Source: an uncultured Actinomycetes bacterium (GTDB lineage Bacteria; Actinomycetota; Actinomycetes; S36-B12). From it: a DNA stretch of 25,183 nt. The stretch spans positions 1-25,183 of the forward strand of contig CALGTB010000213.1 in assembly GCA_937902285.1 (NCBI GenBank), read 5' to 3'. The notes below the pieces were generated by a model. It had not been told where the DNA came from. It ran no database searches and saw only the letters and a program-made list of their open reading frames with translations. Below are positions 7,469 through 14,683 of the stretch, in pieces; the first letter of the stretch is position 1; every line of letters starts with the position of its first letter. The translations under genes were made by a program, and so were the position numbers.

Positions 7469-8314
7469 ATGCTCCGTGTCGCCGTCCCCAACAAGGGGCA
7501 ACTCGCCGAACCGGCTCGCAGCATGCTCGTCGAGGCCGGCTACCTCCGATCGGCGTCCACGCGTGACCTGATGGTGCACGATCCCGACAACGACGTCGAG
7601 TTCTTCTTCCTGCGCCCGCGCGACATCGCCATCTACGTGGGCGAGGGAACCCTCGATCTCGGCATCACCGGGCGCGACATGCTCCTCGACTCGGGGGCCA
7701 AGGCCGACGAGGTCCTGTCGCTCGGTTTCGCCCCGTCGACCTTCCGCTTCGCCGCCCCGCCCGGGCTGGCCGCCTCTCCCTCCGATCTCGAGGGCCGGAC
7801 GATCGCCACGTCCTACGCCGGGGTGCTCGAGGAGTGGCTGGCACGGCACGCGATCTCGGCCCGGGTCGTCGAGCTCGACGGTGCCGTCGAGAACGCGGTC
7901 GCCCTCGGCGTGGCCGATGCTGTCGCCGACGTGGTGGCGACCGGCACCACCCTGCGACGCGCGGGCCTGGAGATCGTGGGCGATCCCATCCTGGTGTCGG
8001 AAGCGCTGCTCGTCCGCCGCACGGGAGCGCCGCAGGTGCCCGCCGTCGAGACGTTCGTGCGACGCCTCCAGGGAGTGATGGTGGCCCGCTCCTACGTGCT
8101 CGTCGACTACGACATCCGCACGGAGAAGCTCGATGCCGCCTGCGCGATGACTCCGGGAATCGAGTCGCCGACGATCTCATCCCTGCACGATCCGCAGTGG
8201 TCGGCCGTCCGTGCCATGGTCCCGTCGACCGATGTGCACCAGATCATGGACGACCTCTACGAGCTCGGTGCTCGCGGCATCCTCGTCACTGACATCCACG
8301 CCTGCCGGCTCTAG
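7469..8314 (+). CDS. hisG: ATP phosphoribosyltransferase, long form
   Basis: First and committed step of histidine synthesis, joining ATP and PRPP. The N-terminal substrate-binding-like double domain (about residues 1-205) opens with LRVAVPNKGQLAEP and contains LDLGITGRDML and the PRPP-binding segment VADVVATGTTLRRAGL. The C-terminal regulatory domain (about 208-281), which binds histidine for feedback inhibition, is present and ends in GARGILVTDIHACRL. This makes it the long HisG form of 281 residues that does not need HisZ. The ATG at 7469 starts the conserved first strand. It converges on the MFS gene with only 13 bases between the stops. Confidence 0.95.
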   Translation: MLRVAVPNKGQLAEPARSMLVEAGYLRSASTRDLMVHDPDNDVEFFFLRPRDIAIYVGEGTLDLGITGRDMLLDSGAKADEVLSLGFAPSTFRFAAPPGLAASPSDLEGRTIATSYAGVLEEWLARHAISARVVELDGAVENAVALGVADAVADVVATGTTLRRAGLEIVGDPILVSEALLVRRTGAPQVPAVETFVRRLQGVMVARSYVLVDYDIRTEKLDAACAMTPGIESPTISSLHDPQWSAVRAMVPSTDVHQIMDDLYELGARGILVTDIHACRL

Positions 8315-8327
8315 ACGCGCGTCGCGG

Positions 8328-9518
8328 TCAGTCGATCCGCACCCCGCGGCGCAGGGCGGGGATGGTGAGCAGCTGCAGGGCAGCGGCAGCGGCCATCAGG
8401 GCGAACACCAGTGGCCACGAGTCGAACGCGTCGAGGAGGACCCCGGCGGCGAGCGGCCCGAACGCGGCCAGCAGGTAGGTGACGGCGAAGGCCATGGCGG
8501 TCAGGCGGGCCGAGCCGGCGGCATCAGAGGCGAACTCGCTCAGCAGGGCCAGCCCCATGGCGAAGACGCCGCCCAGTGCCGCCCCGAAGACGATCACCAC
8601 GACGATCGTGAGGACGTCAGGGAACCACGCGATGGCCACGAGGCTCGCCGCGACCACGAGGACGGTGGCCGCGTAGAGCGCACGTCGGGCCGCCATCCGG
8701 TCCGCCAGGGCCGGCATGAGCAGCGCCGCCAGCACCTGGCTCGCGGTGAACAGCCCGAGGAGGAAGCCGGCGTCCTCCTGCGACCATCCGCGGTCGACGT
8801 ACGACGGGGCGAGCCAGGCCAACGCGGTGTAGAAGACGATGGAGTTCAGCAGCAGGTAGGCCGTCAGCGACCAGGCGGGGCGGCTGCGCCAGGGCAGCTC
8901 GGCGATCCGCACCGGCGACGGTGCGTCGTGGGTCGGGGCCGCAGGACCGCTGGCGCGCCGGCCCTCGACGAGCAGCCAGACCACCAGTGCCAGCGCGGCG
9001 GGCACGGCCCACACGGCCAGCGCGGCCGGCCAGGAGCCGAGGGCGGCCGCGAGGGGCACCGTGAGTGCGCCGCCGAGCGCAGCGCCGATCATCATCGTCG
9101 CGGTCCACAGCCCCGTGGCCGCGCCGACCGAGTCGGGCAGCTGCTCCCGGACGACGCCGGGCACGAGGCCCGCCGCCAGTGCGATGCCCACGCCGGCCAG
9201 GAAGGCCGTCAGGGGGAGCACCCCCGGCGTCTCCGAGGCCAGGCGCGCGGTCATCGCGACGACGAGGAGGCCCAGGGCGACCGCCACGGTCGCCGCCCGC
9301 CCGATGCGTCGTGCCATCCGCGGCACCACGAGCGCGAAGGCCCCCATGCACAGCACCGGAATGGTGGTGAGGAGCCCGATCTGGGCGTCCGACCAGCCCG
9401 TCGACGCCTGGATGTCGGCCACGACGGCGGGCACGCTGGAGAGGGCCATCCGCAGGTTGAGCGCCACCAGGGACAGCGAGAGCAGCACGATCCAGCGTGG
9501 TCTTGCGGCGGCGGGCAC
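8328..9518 (-). CDS. MFS transporter, CynX/NimT-like
   Basis: A 396-residue membrane protein with about twelve hydrophobic segments in two six-helix halves joined by a polar loop near residues 195-215 (EGRRASGPAAPTHDAP). The first helix carries SLVALNLRMALSSVPAVV, resembling the CynX subgroup of the major facilitator superfamily, and the loop after helix 2 has the MFS-type PRMARRIGR. Members of that group transport cyanate, nitroimidazoles or unknown small molecules, so the substrate is open. The GTG at 9518 is chosen because it lies six bases after a CACAAT box on this strand and directly precedes the first membrane segment; the frame runs further upstream but is hydrophilic and overlaps the divergent gene. 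Nothing in the neighbourhood indicates a substrate. Confidence 0.85.
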   Translation of the reverse strand: MPAAARPRWIVLLSLSLVALNLRMALSSVPAVVADIQASTGWSDAQIGLLTTIPVLCMGAFALVVPRMARRIGRAATVAVALGLLVVAMTARLASETPGVLPLTAFLAGVGIALAAGLVPGVVREQLPDSVGAATGLWTATMMIGAALGGALTVPLAAALGSWPAALAVWAVPAALALVVWLLVEGRRASGPAAPTHDAPSPVRIAELPWRSRPAWSLTAYLLLNSIVFYTALAWLAPSYVDRGWSQEDAGFLLGLFTASQVLAALLMPALADRMAARRALYAATVLVVAASLVAIAWFPDVLTIVVVIVFGAALGGVFAMGLALLSEFASDAAGSARLTAMAFAVTYLLAAFGPLAAGVLLDAFDSWPLVFALMAAAAALQLLTIPALRRGVRID

Positions 9519-9524
9519 CGGCTG

Positions 9525-9530
9525 ATTGTG
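9525..9530 (-). promoter_or_regulatory. -10 box of the MFS gene (leaderless)
   Basis: On the minus strand CACAAT (four of six matches to TATAAT) ends exactly six bases before the GTG at 9518. The match is weaker than the TANNNT boxes elsewhere in the window, but the spacing is the same. It lies six bases away from the divergent -10 box on the other strand. Confidence 0.4.
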
Positions 9531-9536
9531 CTCCCG

Positions 9537-9542
9537 TAGCCT
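9537..9542 (+). promoter_or_regulatory. -10 box of the SseB-like gene (leaderless)
   Basis: TAGCCT matches TANNNT. A GTG follows immediately at 9543 and another at 9549. The second is exactly six bases after the box, matching the other promoters in this window, so I use it as the start. Confidence 0.5.
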
Positions 9543-9548
9543 GTGCCC

Positions 9549-10292
9549 GTGACCACGGGGGATGCTGCGTCGGATGCCACGGTCCGCGGCGACGGCCGGA
9601 CCCTGGCCGTCCCGGCCTTCCCCGACGACGACGGTCGCGCCGATCCCCGGCTCCGCGAGCGGCTCGCCGCAGACGGCCCGGGAGTGACCACCGCACGGCG
9701 GCTGCGCTCGGCTCGCCTGCTGGCCAGCGTCGTGGCGGTCGCCGACGAGGTCGATGCCGACGGTGCGGACACGAGCAGCCACATGGCGGTAGTCTCCATG
9801 CTCAACGAGAGGGGGGAGCGCGGCCTGCTCGCCTTCACGGGGGTCGATTCCCTGGCGGCGTGGAACCCCGAGGCTCGGCCCGTGCCCGCGCTCGGCCGCG
9901 ACATGGCCCGGTCCGCGCTCGACGACGGGGCGGTGGCGGTGGTCATCGACGTCGCGGGACCCGTGCGGACCGTCATCGGCGGCCTCGACCTGCAGGTGCT
10001 GGCCGACACCCTCGACCTCGGTCGCGTGTCGCCGGTCGTGGAGGCGGCCCTGGCCCCGCTCACCGCAGACGGGTGGGTGGAGGTGCAGGTGCGCGATGCC
10101 CGGGCCGAGTCCGACGAGGTGGACCTGCTGGTCACCCTGAGCGTGAGAGGCGGCGCGCACCCCGACGGGCGCAGCGCCCAGCAGCTCGCCACTCGTGCCG
10201 CCGAGGTGCTCGGCGCCCGCCAGGAGCTCGGGCAGCTCGTGCCCGGGGGCCTCGGCGTGGCGATCGACCAGGGCGACAGGGCAGCCTCATGA
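9549..10292 (+). CDS. SseB-like domain protein
   Basis: A soluble 247-residue protein of the SseB N-terminal-domain type that is common in actinobacteria near infC. The recognisable core is about residues 38-130: a predicted helix, a strand with a short basic segment, then MAVVSMLNERGERGLLAFTG and VDSLAAWNPEARPVPALG, a pattern typical of these proteins. The second half is a less conserved alpha/beta region. The molecular role is not known; despite the name, there is no reason to assume a type III secretion function. GTG at 9549 is preferred over 9543 because of the -10 spacing. The stop overlaps the next ATG (ATGA), so the two proteins are probably made together. Confidence 0.75.
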   Translation: MTTGDAASDATVRGDGRTLAVPAFPDDDGRADPRLRERLAADGPGVTTARRLRSARLLASVVAVADEVDADGADTSSHMAVVSMLNERGERGLLAFTGVDSLAAWNPEARPVPALGRDMARSALDDGAVAVVIDVAGPVRTVIGGLDLQVLADTLDLGRVSPVVEAALAPLTADGWVEVQVRDARAESDEVDLLVTLSVRGGAHPDGRSAQQLATRAAEVLGARQELGQLVPGGLGVAIDQGDRAAS

Positions 10293-10981
10293 CCTCGACT
10301 CGCCTGACGCCCGGCCGCTACCTGGACCTGCTGCACGCTGAGGGCGAGCGCCTGCTCGTCGCCGCCGAGGAGGTCATGGACCGGCCCGTGCCCACGTGCG
10401 AAGGGTGGACGGTCGACGACCTCGTCTTCCACGTGGGCGGGGTCTACGCGCACAAGCTCGCCGCGCTGCGGCTGGGACGTCGGCCGGTCGAGGGGGAGTG
10501 GGACGTGCCGGCGGACGACGCGACCGCCGGAGACGACCTGACGTGGTGCCACGTCATGCTCCACGCCCTGGCCGCGGAGCTGGCGACCCGGTCACCGGAC
10601 GAGCCGGCCTGGACCTGGTGGCCCGACGACCGCACGATCGGGTTCTGGCAGCGCCGCATGGCCCTCGAGACCGCCGTGCACCGGGCCGACGCCGAGAGCG
10701 CCACCGGGCCGATCAGCGCGGTCGACGCCGACCTCGCCCTCGACGGGATCGACGAGGTGCTGACACTGCATCTCGCCGACGCCGACTTCGCGGGAACGGC
10801 CGCCCTCGACGTGCTCGGCGGGGTGGTCCGCGTGCGGATCGACGCGGTGACCATCACGGGATCTGCCTCCGACGTCCTCCTCTGGCTGTGGGGACGGCTT
10901 CCCGATGACGTCGTGACGATCTCCGGGGCGGAGGGCGATCGGGCCGAGGTCCGCCGGATCCTGCGCGAGGCGACCCAGTAG
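10289..10981 (+). CDS. mycothiol-dependent maleylpyruvate isomerase-family protein
   Basis: A 230-residue protein with an N-terminal DinB/MDMPI-type four-helix domain (about residues 10-150) and a C-terminal MDMPI_C-like domain (about 155-230, with GSASDVLLWLWGR). The predicted metal ligands of the family are in place: His48 in DDLVFHVGG and Glu127 with His131 in ALETAVHRADAE. Family members use mycothiol, the actinobacterial thiol, as cofactor or bind metals without a known reaction. No gentisate-pathway genes are nearby, so a true maleylpyruvate isomerase role is unlikely. The ATG at 10289 overlaps the upstream stop. It converges with the DUF1844 gene across a hairpin. Confidence 0.82.
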   Translation: MTSTRLTPGRYLDLLHAEGERLLVAAEEVMDRPVPTCEGWTVDDLVFHVGGVYAHKLAALRLGRRPVEGEWDVPADDATAGDDLTWCHVMLHALAAELATRSPDEPAWTWWPDDRTIGFWQRRMALETAVHRADAESATGPISAVDADLALDGIDEVLTLHLADADFAGTAALDVLGGVVRVRIDAVTITGSASDVLLWLWGRLPDDVVTISGAEGDRAEVRRILREATQ

Positions 10982-11003
10982 CCGACCGCGTGCGCGCGGC
11001 CGG
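10982..11003. terminator. hairpin between convergent genes, possible bidirectional terminator
   Basis: CCGCG (10986-10990) pairs with CGCGG (10995-10999) around TGCG, and the stem continues past one mismatch with CCG (10982-10984) and CGG (11001-11003). It starts right after the stop of the isomerase-like gene and lies 12 bases beyond the stop of the opposing DUF1844 gene. No T-tract on either strand. Confidence 0.4.
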
Positions 11004-11015
11004 ATCACTCACGGG

Positions 11016-11345
11016 TCAGTAGACCGGCCCGGTGAGGTCCTCGCCGGGGCCCATGCCGGGGGGATCGGGGATGGCCGAGGCCTCCCGGAAGGCGCGCTGG
11101 AGGGCCGACAGGCCGTCGCGCAGCGGTGCCGCGTGCATGGAGCCGAGGTTGGGTGCGGCGGCCGTGACAAGGCCGGCCAGCGCACCGATGAGGATGCGCG
11201 CCTCGGCCAGGTCGGCCGGGCGGTCGTCGTCGCCGAGCCCGCAGGCCACGGCAGCGGCCGACATCAGGTGCATGGACACAGTGAGGATGACCTCGACGGC
11301 GGGCACGTCGGCGATGTCGAGCGGGGTTTGGGGGGACTGGTCCAC
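11016..11345 (-). CDS. DUF1844 domain protein
   Basis: A small 109-residue protein of unknown function that is often found beside infC in actinobacteria. The recognisable core is DIADVPAVEVILTVSMHL followed by MSAAAVACGL at about residues 10-37, then a conserved acidic patch (DLAEARILIGALAGLV) and a C-terminal helix with LRDGLSALQRAFREAS. No signal peptide or catalytic motif is visible. I chose the GTG at 11345; the frame can extend to 11384, but that would run through the infC promoter and adds only Arg/Pro-rich residues. It is transcribed divergently from infC. Confidence 0.8.
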   Translation of the reverse strand: MDQSPQTPLDIADVPAVEVILTVSMHLMSAAAVACGLGDDDRPADLAEARILIGALAGLVTAAAPNLGSMHAAPLRDGLSALQRAFREASAIPDPPGMGPGEDLTGPVY

Positions 11346-11357
11346 GGCTGGTAGCCT
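11328..11357 (+). promoter_or_regulatory. promoter of the infC operon
   Basis: TTGGGG (11328-11333) and TAGCCT (11352-11357) are separated by 18 bases, a plausible sigma-A-type promoter. Unlike the leaderless promoters in this window, no start codon follows at six bases. The transcript would start near 11364 and carry a leader of about 190 bases. The box overlaps the 5' region of the divergent DUF1844 gene. Confidence 0.5.
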
Positions 11358-11363
11358 TGCAGC

Positions 11364-11555
11364 CGATCGACCCGGTCTCACCACCGGGTCGCGTAAGCGG
11401 AGTCCTCGACTCCCACCTGCGGATCGACTCAGATCCTGCGGGTCCGGGCCTGGCGGCCGTGCCGCCGCATGCCCACCGAGGCCTCCGTGCGCGCAGCGCC
11501 GGAGGCCATTGTGGTCTCCGGGGCGGGTCGCCCGAGACGAAAGCGAGGAGGCGCC
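11364..11555 (+). promoter_or_regulatory. structured 5' leader of infC-rpmI-rplT
   Basis: About 190 untranslated bases that fold into four successive hairpins: 11368-11376 with 11383-11391 (nine base pairs, six-base loop), 11452-11457 with 11461-11466 (six base pairs), 11480-11487 with 11500-11507 (eight base pairs, with inner GCGC/GCGC pairing), and 11514-11518 with 11534-11538 extended by GGGC/GCCC. The last ends six bases before the GAGGAGG ribosome-binding site at 11545-11551. Leaders that control infC-rpmI-rplT by L20 or IF3 are known in other bacteria; I cannot match this one to a known class. Confidence 0.5.
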
Positions 11556-12146
11556 ATCAGCGTCGAACCACGGATCAACGACCGGATTCGCGTTCCCGAG
11601 GTCCGGCTCGTCGGACCCAACGGCGAGCAGGTCGGGATCGTCCGCATCGAGGACGCCCTGCGACTGGCCGTGGAGGCCGATCTCGACCTCGTCGAGGTCG
11701 CCCCGATGGCGAAGCCGCCCGTGTGCAAGCTCATGGACTTCGGCAAGTTCAAGTACGAGGCCGCGCTCAAGGAGCGCGAGTCACGCCGGAACCAGACGCA
11801 CACGGTCATCAAGGAGATGAAGCTGCGTCCGAAGATCGACCAGCACGACTACGAGACCAAGAAGGGTCACGTCGAGCGGTTCCTCAAGACGGGCGACAAG
11901 GTCAAGATCACGATCATGTTCCGCGGCCGTGAGCAGAGCCGCCCCGAGCTGGGGCTGCGCCTGCTGGCCAAGCTGGCGGACGACGTGGCCGAACTGGGCT
12001 TCGTCGAGGCGACGCCGAAGCAGGACGGTCGCAACATGATCATGGTGATCGCACCGCACCGCCGGAAGTCGGAGATGGCCAAGGCCCGACCCGGCGAGGC
12101 ACCGTCCGACGGCGCGACCGACATCCCCGAGGCCGAGACCGCCTGA
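11556..12146 (+). CDS. infC: translation initiation factor IF-3, ATC start
   Basis: Binds the 30S subunit, keeps it apart from 50S and checks start-codon and initiator tRNA pairing. The N-domain begins SVEPRINDRIRVPEVRL, followed by the lysine-rich linker helix (KFKYEAALKERESRRNQ) and the C-domain with EMKLRPKIDQHDYETK and ITIMFRGRE. I place the start at ATC 11556, preceded by a strong GAGGAGG four bases away. The family N-terminus begins exactly there, and the 29 codons up to the ATG at 11469 are leader sequence with hairpins. A non-AUG start is expected for infC, because IF-3 rejects such codons and so limits its own synthesis (AUU in E. coli). Length is 196 residues with a variable C-terminal tail. 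Confidence 0.93.
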   Translation: MSVEPRINDRIRVPEVRLVGPNGEQVGIVRIEDALRLAVEADLDLVEVAPMAKPPVCKLMDFGKFKYEAALKERESRRNQTHTVIKEMKLRPKIDQHDYETKKGHVERFLKTGDKVKITIMFRGREQSRPELGLRLLAKLADDVAELGFVEATPKQDGRNMIMVIAPHRRKSEMAKARPGEAPSDGATDIPEAETA

Positions 12147-12152
12147 ACCACC

Positions 12153-12173
12153 GTGGGGCCATCACGGCCCCAC
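12153..12173 (+). promoter_or_regulatory. perfect hairpin between infC and rpmI
   Basis: GTGGGGCC (12153-12160) pairs perfectly with GGCCCCAC (12166-12173) around ATCAC. It lies six bases after the infC stop, with no T-tract. It may be a partial terminator, an mRNA processing or stability element, or part of a ribosomal-protein binding site for rpmI-rplT control. In E. coli, L20 represses rpmI-rplT through structure in this same intergenic region. Confidence 0.5.
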
Positions 12174-12223
12174 CCACAGACCACCCGGCCCATGCAGCCG
12201 GACAGGAAGAACGAGGACACAGA

Positions 12224-12418
12224 ATGCCGAAGCAGAAGACCCACAGCGGCGCGAAGAAGCGCTTCAAGGTGACAGGTTCGGGCAAGGTCATGCGCGAGCA
12301 GGCCAACCGCCGACACCTCCTCGAGAGCAAGACCAGCCGGCGCACCCGCCGTCTTGCCGGCGACCAGCCCGTCGCCGCCGCCGACGTCAAGAAGGTCAAG
12401 CGCCTGCTCGGTCGCTGA
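12224..12418 (+). CDS. rpmI: 50S ribosomal protein L35
   Basis: A 64-residue basic protein of the large ribosomal subunit. It starts with PKQKTHSGAKKRFKVTGSGK, the family signature, and continues with the basic RRHLLESKTSRRTRRL segment and a C-terminal VKRLLGR. The ATG at 12224 starts the signature; a weak purine-rich GAGGAC lies about seven bases upstream. It stands between infC and rplT as in most bacteria. The 72 bases before rplT contain a small hairpin (GCCGC 12426-12430 with GCGGC 12435-12439) and then an unusually pyrimidine-rich run. Confidence 0.97.
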   Translation: MPKQKTHSGAKKRFKVTGSGKVMREQANRRHLLESKTSRRTRRLAGDQPVAAADVKKVKRLLGR

Positions 12419-12490
12419 TCCGGCAGCCGCACCTGCGGCCGTCCGCCCCCGTCCCCTCTGTCACCACGCACTACACCCCAGGAGAAAGCC

Positions 12491-12859
12491 ATGGCACGCG
12501 TCAAGCGCGCAGTCAATGCACAGAAGAAGCGTCGCGACATGCTCGAGCGCGCCTCCGGTTACCGCGGGCAGCGCTCGCGCCTGTACCGCAAGGCCAAGGA
12601 GCAGGTCACGCACTCGATGGTCTACGCGTACGCGGACCGTCGCACCCGCAAGGGCGACTTCCGCCGCCTGTGGATCCAGCGCATCAACGCCGGCGCCCGC
12701 GCCAACGGCATGACCTACAACCGCTTCGTCCAGGGCCTCAAGGCCGCGGGCGTCGAGGTGGACCGCCGCATGCTCGCCGAGCTCGCGGTCAACGACGCTC
12801 CCGCGTTCGCGACGCTCGTCGAGGTCTCTCGCGCGGCGCTTCCCGCGCAGGCTGCCTGA
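12491..12859 (+). CDS. rplT: 50S ribosomal protein L20
   Basis: An RNA-binding protein needed for early assembly of the 50S subunit and, in several bacteria, the repressor of its own operon. The 122-residue sequence opens with ARVKRAVNAQKKRRDMLE and contains ASGYRGQRSRLYRKAKEQV, DFRRLWIQRINAGAR and NGMTYNRFVQGLKAAG, covering the long N-terminal basic helix and the globular C-domain. AGGAGAA lies a few bases before the ATG. The next gene starts ten bases after the stop. Confidence 0.97.
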   Translation: MARVKRAVNAQKKRRDMLERASGYRGQRSRLYRKAKEQVTHSMVYAYADRRTRKGDFRRLWIQRINAGARANGMTYNRFVQGLKAAGVEVDRRMLAELAVNDAPAFATLVEVSRAALPAQAA

Positions 12860-12869
12860 CCCCTCGCGC

Positions 12870-13715
12870 GTGACCGCCCCGAACCGGGTCACCTCGACCT
12901 CCTCGGAGCGCATCACCCGGATCCGGGCCCTCCACTCCCGAGCGGGCCGCCGCAAGGCGGGCCTGTTCGTCGTCGAGGGGCCCCAGGCCGTTCGCAGTGC
13001 GATCGACGCCGGTGTCCCCGTCCACGACCTCTTCGTGGACGAGGCCGCCGGCGTCGCCGTGTCCGACCTCGTGGCGATCGCCGAGCGGTCCCGGATCCGG
13101 GTCACGCACGTGACGCCTGCGGTCATGGCCGCCATGGCCGAGACGCAGCAGCCGCAGGGCCTGCTGGCCACCTGCTCGCTGCTGCCTGAGGGGGACCTCG
13201 GGGCCGTGATGGCTGCGGCAGGGCCGGTGGTGGTTCTGGAGTCCGTGTCCGATCCCGGCAACGTCGGCACGATCATCCGCACGTGCGATGCCGTGGCTGC
13301 GGCCGGCGTGATCCTCTCCGGCACGTCGGTCGACGTCCACAACGGGAAGGTCGTGCGGTCGACCGCGGGATCGCTCTTCCACGTGCCGGTCATCTCCGGC
13401 CGGAGCGTCGCCGAGGTGGCCGCAGCGGCCCGCGCCGCGGGGCGGAACGTCGCCGTGACCCTCGGCGACGGGGCAACGGACCTGTTCGTCGCGGCGGACA
13501 GCGGCGTGGTCTCGGACCGCACGTGCTGGGTCATCGGCTCGGAGGCCCATGGGGCCAGCGACGAGGCCCGGGCTGCCGCCGACCTCGAGGTGGCCATCCC
13601 GATGACCGGGCGCACCGAGTCCCTCAACGCGGCTGTCGCCGCGGCGATCGTGCTCTACGTCACGCGCCACGCCGAAAGCCGATTGGTCCGAGGCGACGGC
13701 CGGATGACAGACTAA
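12870..13715 (+). CDS. SpoU/TrmH-family rRNA 2'-O-methyltransferase
   Basis: A knotted SPOUT methyltransferase that adds a methyl group to a ribose 2'-OH, most likely in rRNA. The N-terminal substrate-binding domain (about residues 15-100) begins with RITRIRALHSRAGRRKAGLF and VVEGPQAV. The catalytic domain shows motif 1 at 128 (DPGNVGTIIRTCDA), motif 2 at 223-228 (GSEAHG) and motif 3 from 243 (IPMTGRTESLNAAVAAAIVL). The exact target nucleotide cannot be read from sequence. GTG at 12870 is the only good start after rplT. Its position right after rplT is the usual one in actinobacteria, where pheS commonly follows; here three other genes intervene. Confidence 0.9.
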   Translation: MTAPNRVTSTSSERITRIRALHSRAGRRKAGLFVVEGPQAVRSAIDAGVPVHDLFVDEAAGVAVSDLVAIAERSRIRVTHVTPAVMAAMAETQQPQGLLATCSLLPEGDLGAVMAAAGPVVVLESVSDPGNVGTIIRTCDAVAAAGVILSGTSVDVHNGKVVRSTAGSLFHVPVISGRSVAEVAAAARAAGRNVAVTLGDGATDLFVAADSGVVSDRTCWVIGSEAHGASDEARAAADLEVAIPMTGRTESLNAAVAAAIVLYVTRHAESRLVRGDGRMTD

Positions 13716-13767
13716 GGACGCTCTGCGCGGTGTCCTCGCGCCGATCCGCACACCAGGAGGGTTCGCC

Positions 13768-14610
13768 ATGATGTCCGACGCGTCGGGAGCCGGTTCCATC
13801 GGCGACTACATCTCCCTCCCGATCTTCCAGGAGACGGGCTACGTCGTCATCGACTCCTACGACCAGGGGCAGGACCCGCGCGAGTGGGAGGACCTGCACT
13901 TCGTCGACTGGAAGTCGTCCGGCGACACCCGGTTCGCGCCCCTGGCGAGCGCCTACGGCGACATGGAGTGCGACGGATTCTGGAACCACACCCCGCCGAA
14001 GACCGACAAGGACGGCGTCTGGGTTCCCGCGAACGTCGAGGTCGCCCCGCGGCTCGTCGCCCGCGCCGAGGAGCCGGGAGCCAACATCGGCCGATGCCGC
14101 GTCATCGAGCTCCAGCCGAACACGTACGCCGACGCCCTCTACAACATGCACCGTGACGACAACAACCGGCTGAACCCGCCCGGGACCGGCTGGATCGTGC
14201 GCGCCTTCTACAACCTCACCGACAACCCCGACTCGCTCATGATCCTGCGCGACGCCAAGGACGACTCGGGCACCGAGACCCGGATCCCGCTTCCGGCAGG
14301 CGCGCAGGTCATCATCGACACGCAGCGGCTGTGGCACGCGGTGTGGCATCCGGGTGATGAGGCGCGCTACTGCCTCATCACGTCCTACACGTCCGGACCC
14401 GAGCTCGACTCCTGGATCGCGGCCCACAACCCCGTTCCGCGCGTGGATGTCGCACCGCTCGACCCCGAGTTCGCCGCAGCCGCCGAGGCGACGGCCCAGA
14501 AGCGACGCGACGACCGCGCTGCGGCGCTCGCGGCACGGGGGGCCGACCCGACGTTCGGCGACGGCAGCCTCAGCGCCGGATCGATGACCGAGGTGCTGTC
14601 CGAGGCCTGA
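13768..14610 (+). CDS. putative Fe(II)/2-oxoglutarate oxygenase-like protein
   Basis: I do not recognise this 280-residue protein as a named family. The middle looks like a double-stranded beta-helix oxygenase: His128-Arg-Asp130 in NMHRDDNNRL is an HxD pair, WIVRAFYNLTDNPDSLMIL forms core strands, and QRLWHAVWHPGDEARYCLI offers His190 (or His194) as the third iron ligand and Arg200, ten residues later, as a 2-oxoglutarate anchor. The N-terminal 110 residues are rich in aromatic and acidic residues, and the last 50 are Ala/Arg-rich and probably disordered. No signal peptide or membrane segment. AGGAGG lies seven bases before ATG 13768. The gene sits 52 bases after the rRNA methyltransferase gene and 73 bases before cysD, suggesting it belongs with the sulfur genes. 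A cupin-like or non-enzymatic role is possible. Confidence 0.6.
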   Translation: MMSDASGAGSIGDYISLPIFQETGYVVIDSYDQGQDPREWEDLHFVDWKSSGDTRFAPLASAYGDMECDGFWNHTPPKTDKDGVWVPANVEVAPRLVARAEEPGANIGRCRVIELQPNTYADALYNMHRDDNNRLNPPGTGWIVRAFYNLTDNPDSLMILRDAKDDSGTETRIPLPAGAQVIIDTQRLWHAVWHPGDEARYCLITSYTSGPELDSWIAAHNPVPRVDVAPLDPEFAAAAEATAQKRRDDRAAALAARGADPTFGDGSLSAGSMTEVLSEA

Positions 14611-14648
14611 TCGGCCGAACGAAGCGACGAGCGTCCCGCTCGCCGGCC

Positions 14649-14664
14649 GGGGAGATGGCTCCCC
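14649..14664 (+). promoter_or_regulatory. hairpin in the cysD leader
   Basis: GGGGAG (14649-14654) pairs perfectly with CTCCCC (14659-14664) around ATGG, just upstream of a purine-rich ribosome-binding tract (AGGAAAGGAAG) for cysD. The region is too short for a SAM riboswitch and I match it to no known class. It could modulate translation or end the upstream transcript in part. Confidence 0.3.
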
Positions 14665-14683
14665 TGAGGAAAGGAAGAAGTCC

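Noticed and set aside
8314..8323. Ten-base palindrome between hisG and the MFS gene as a terminator
   Set aside because: GACGC followed directly by GCGTC has no loop, so it cannot form a stable hairpin. The 13-base gap shows no other terminator signal.
11357..11932. An open frame starting with TTG at 11357 that reads through the infC leader
   Set aside because: It overlaps infC in another frame, has no family pattern, and its start lies at the -10 box of the infC promoter.
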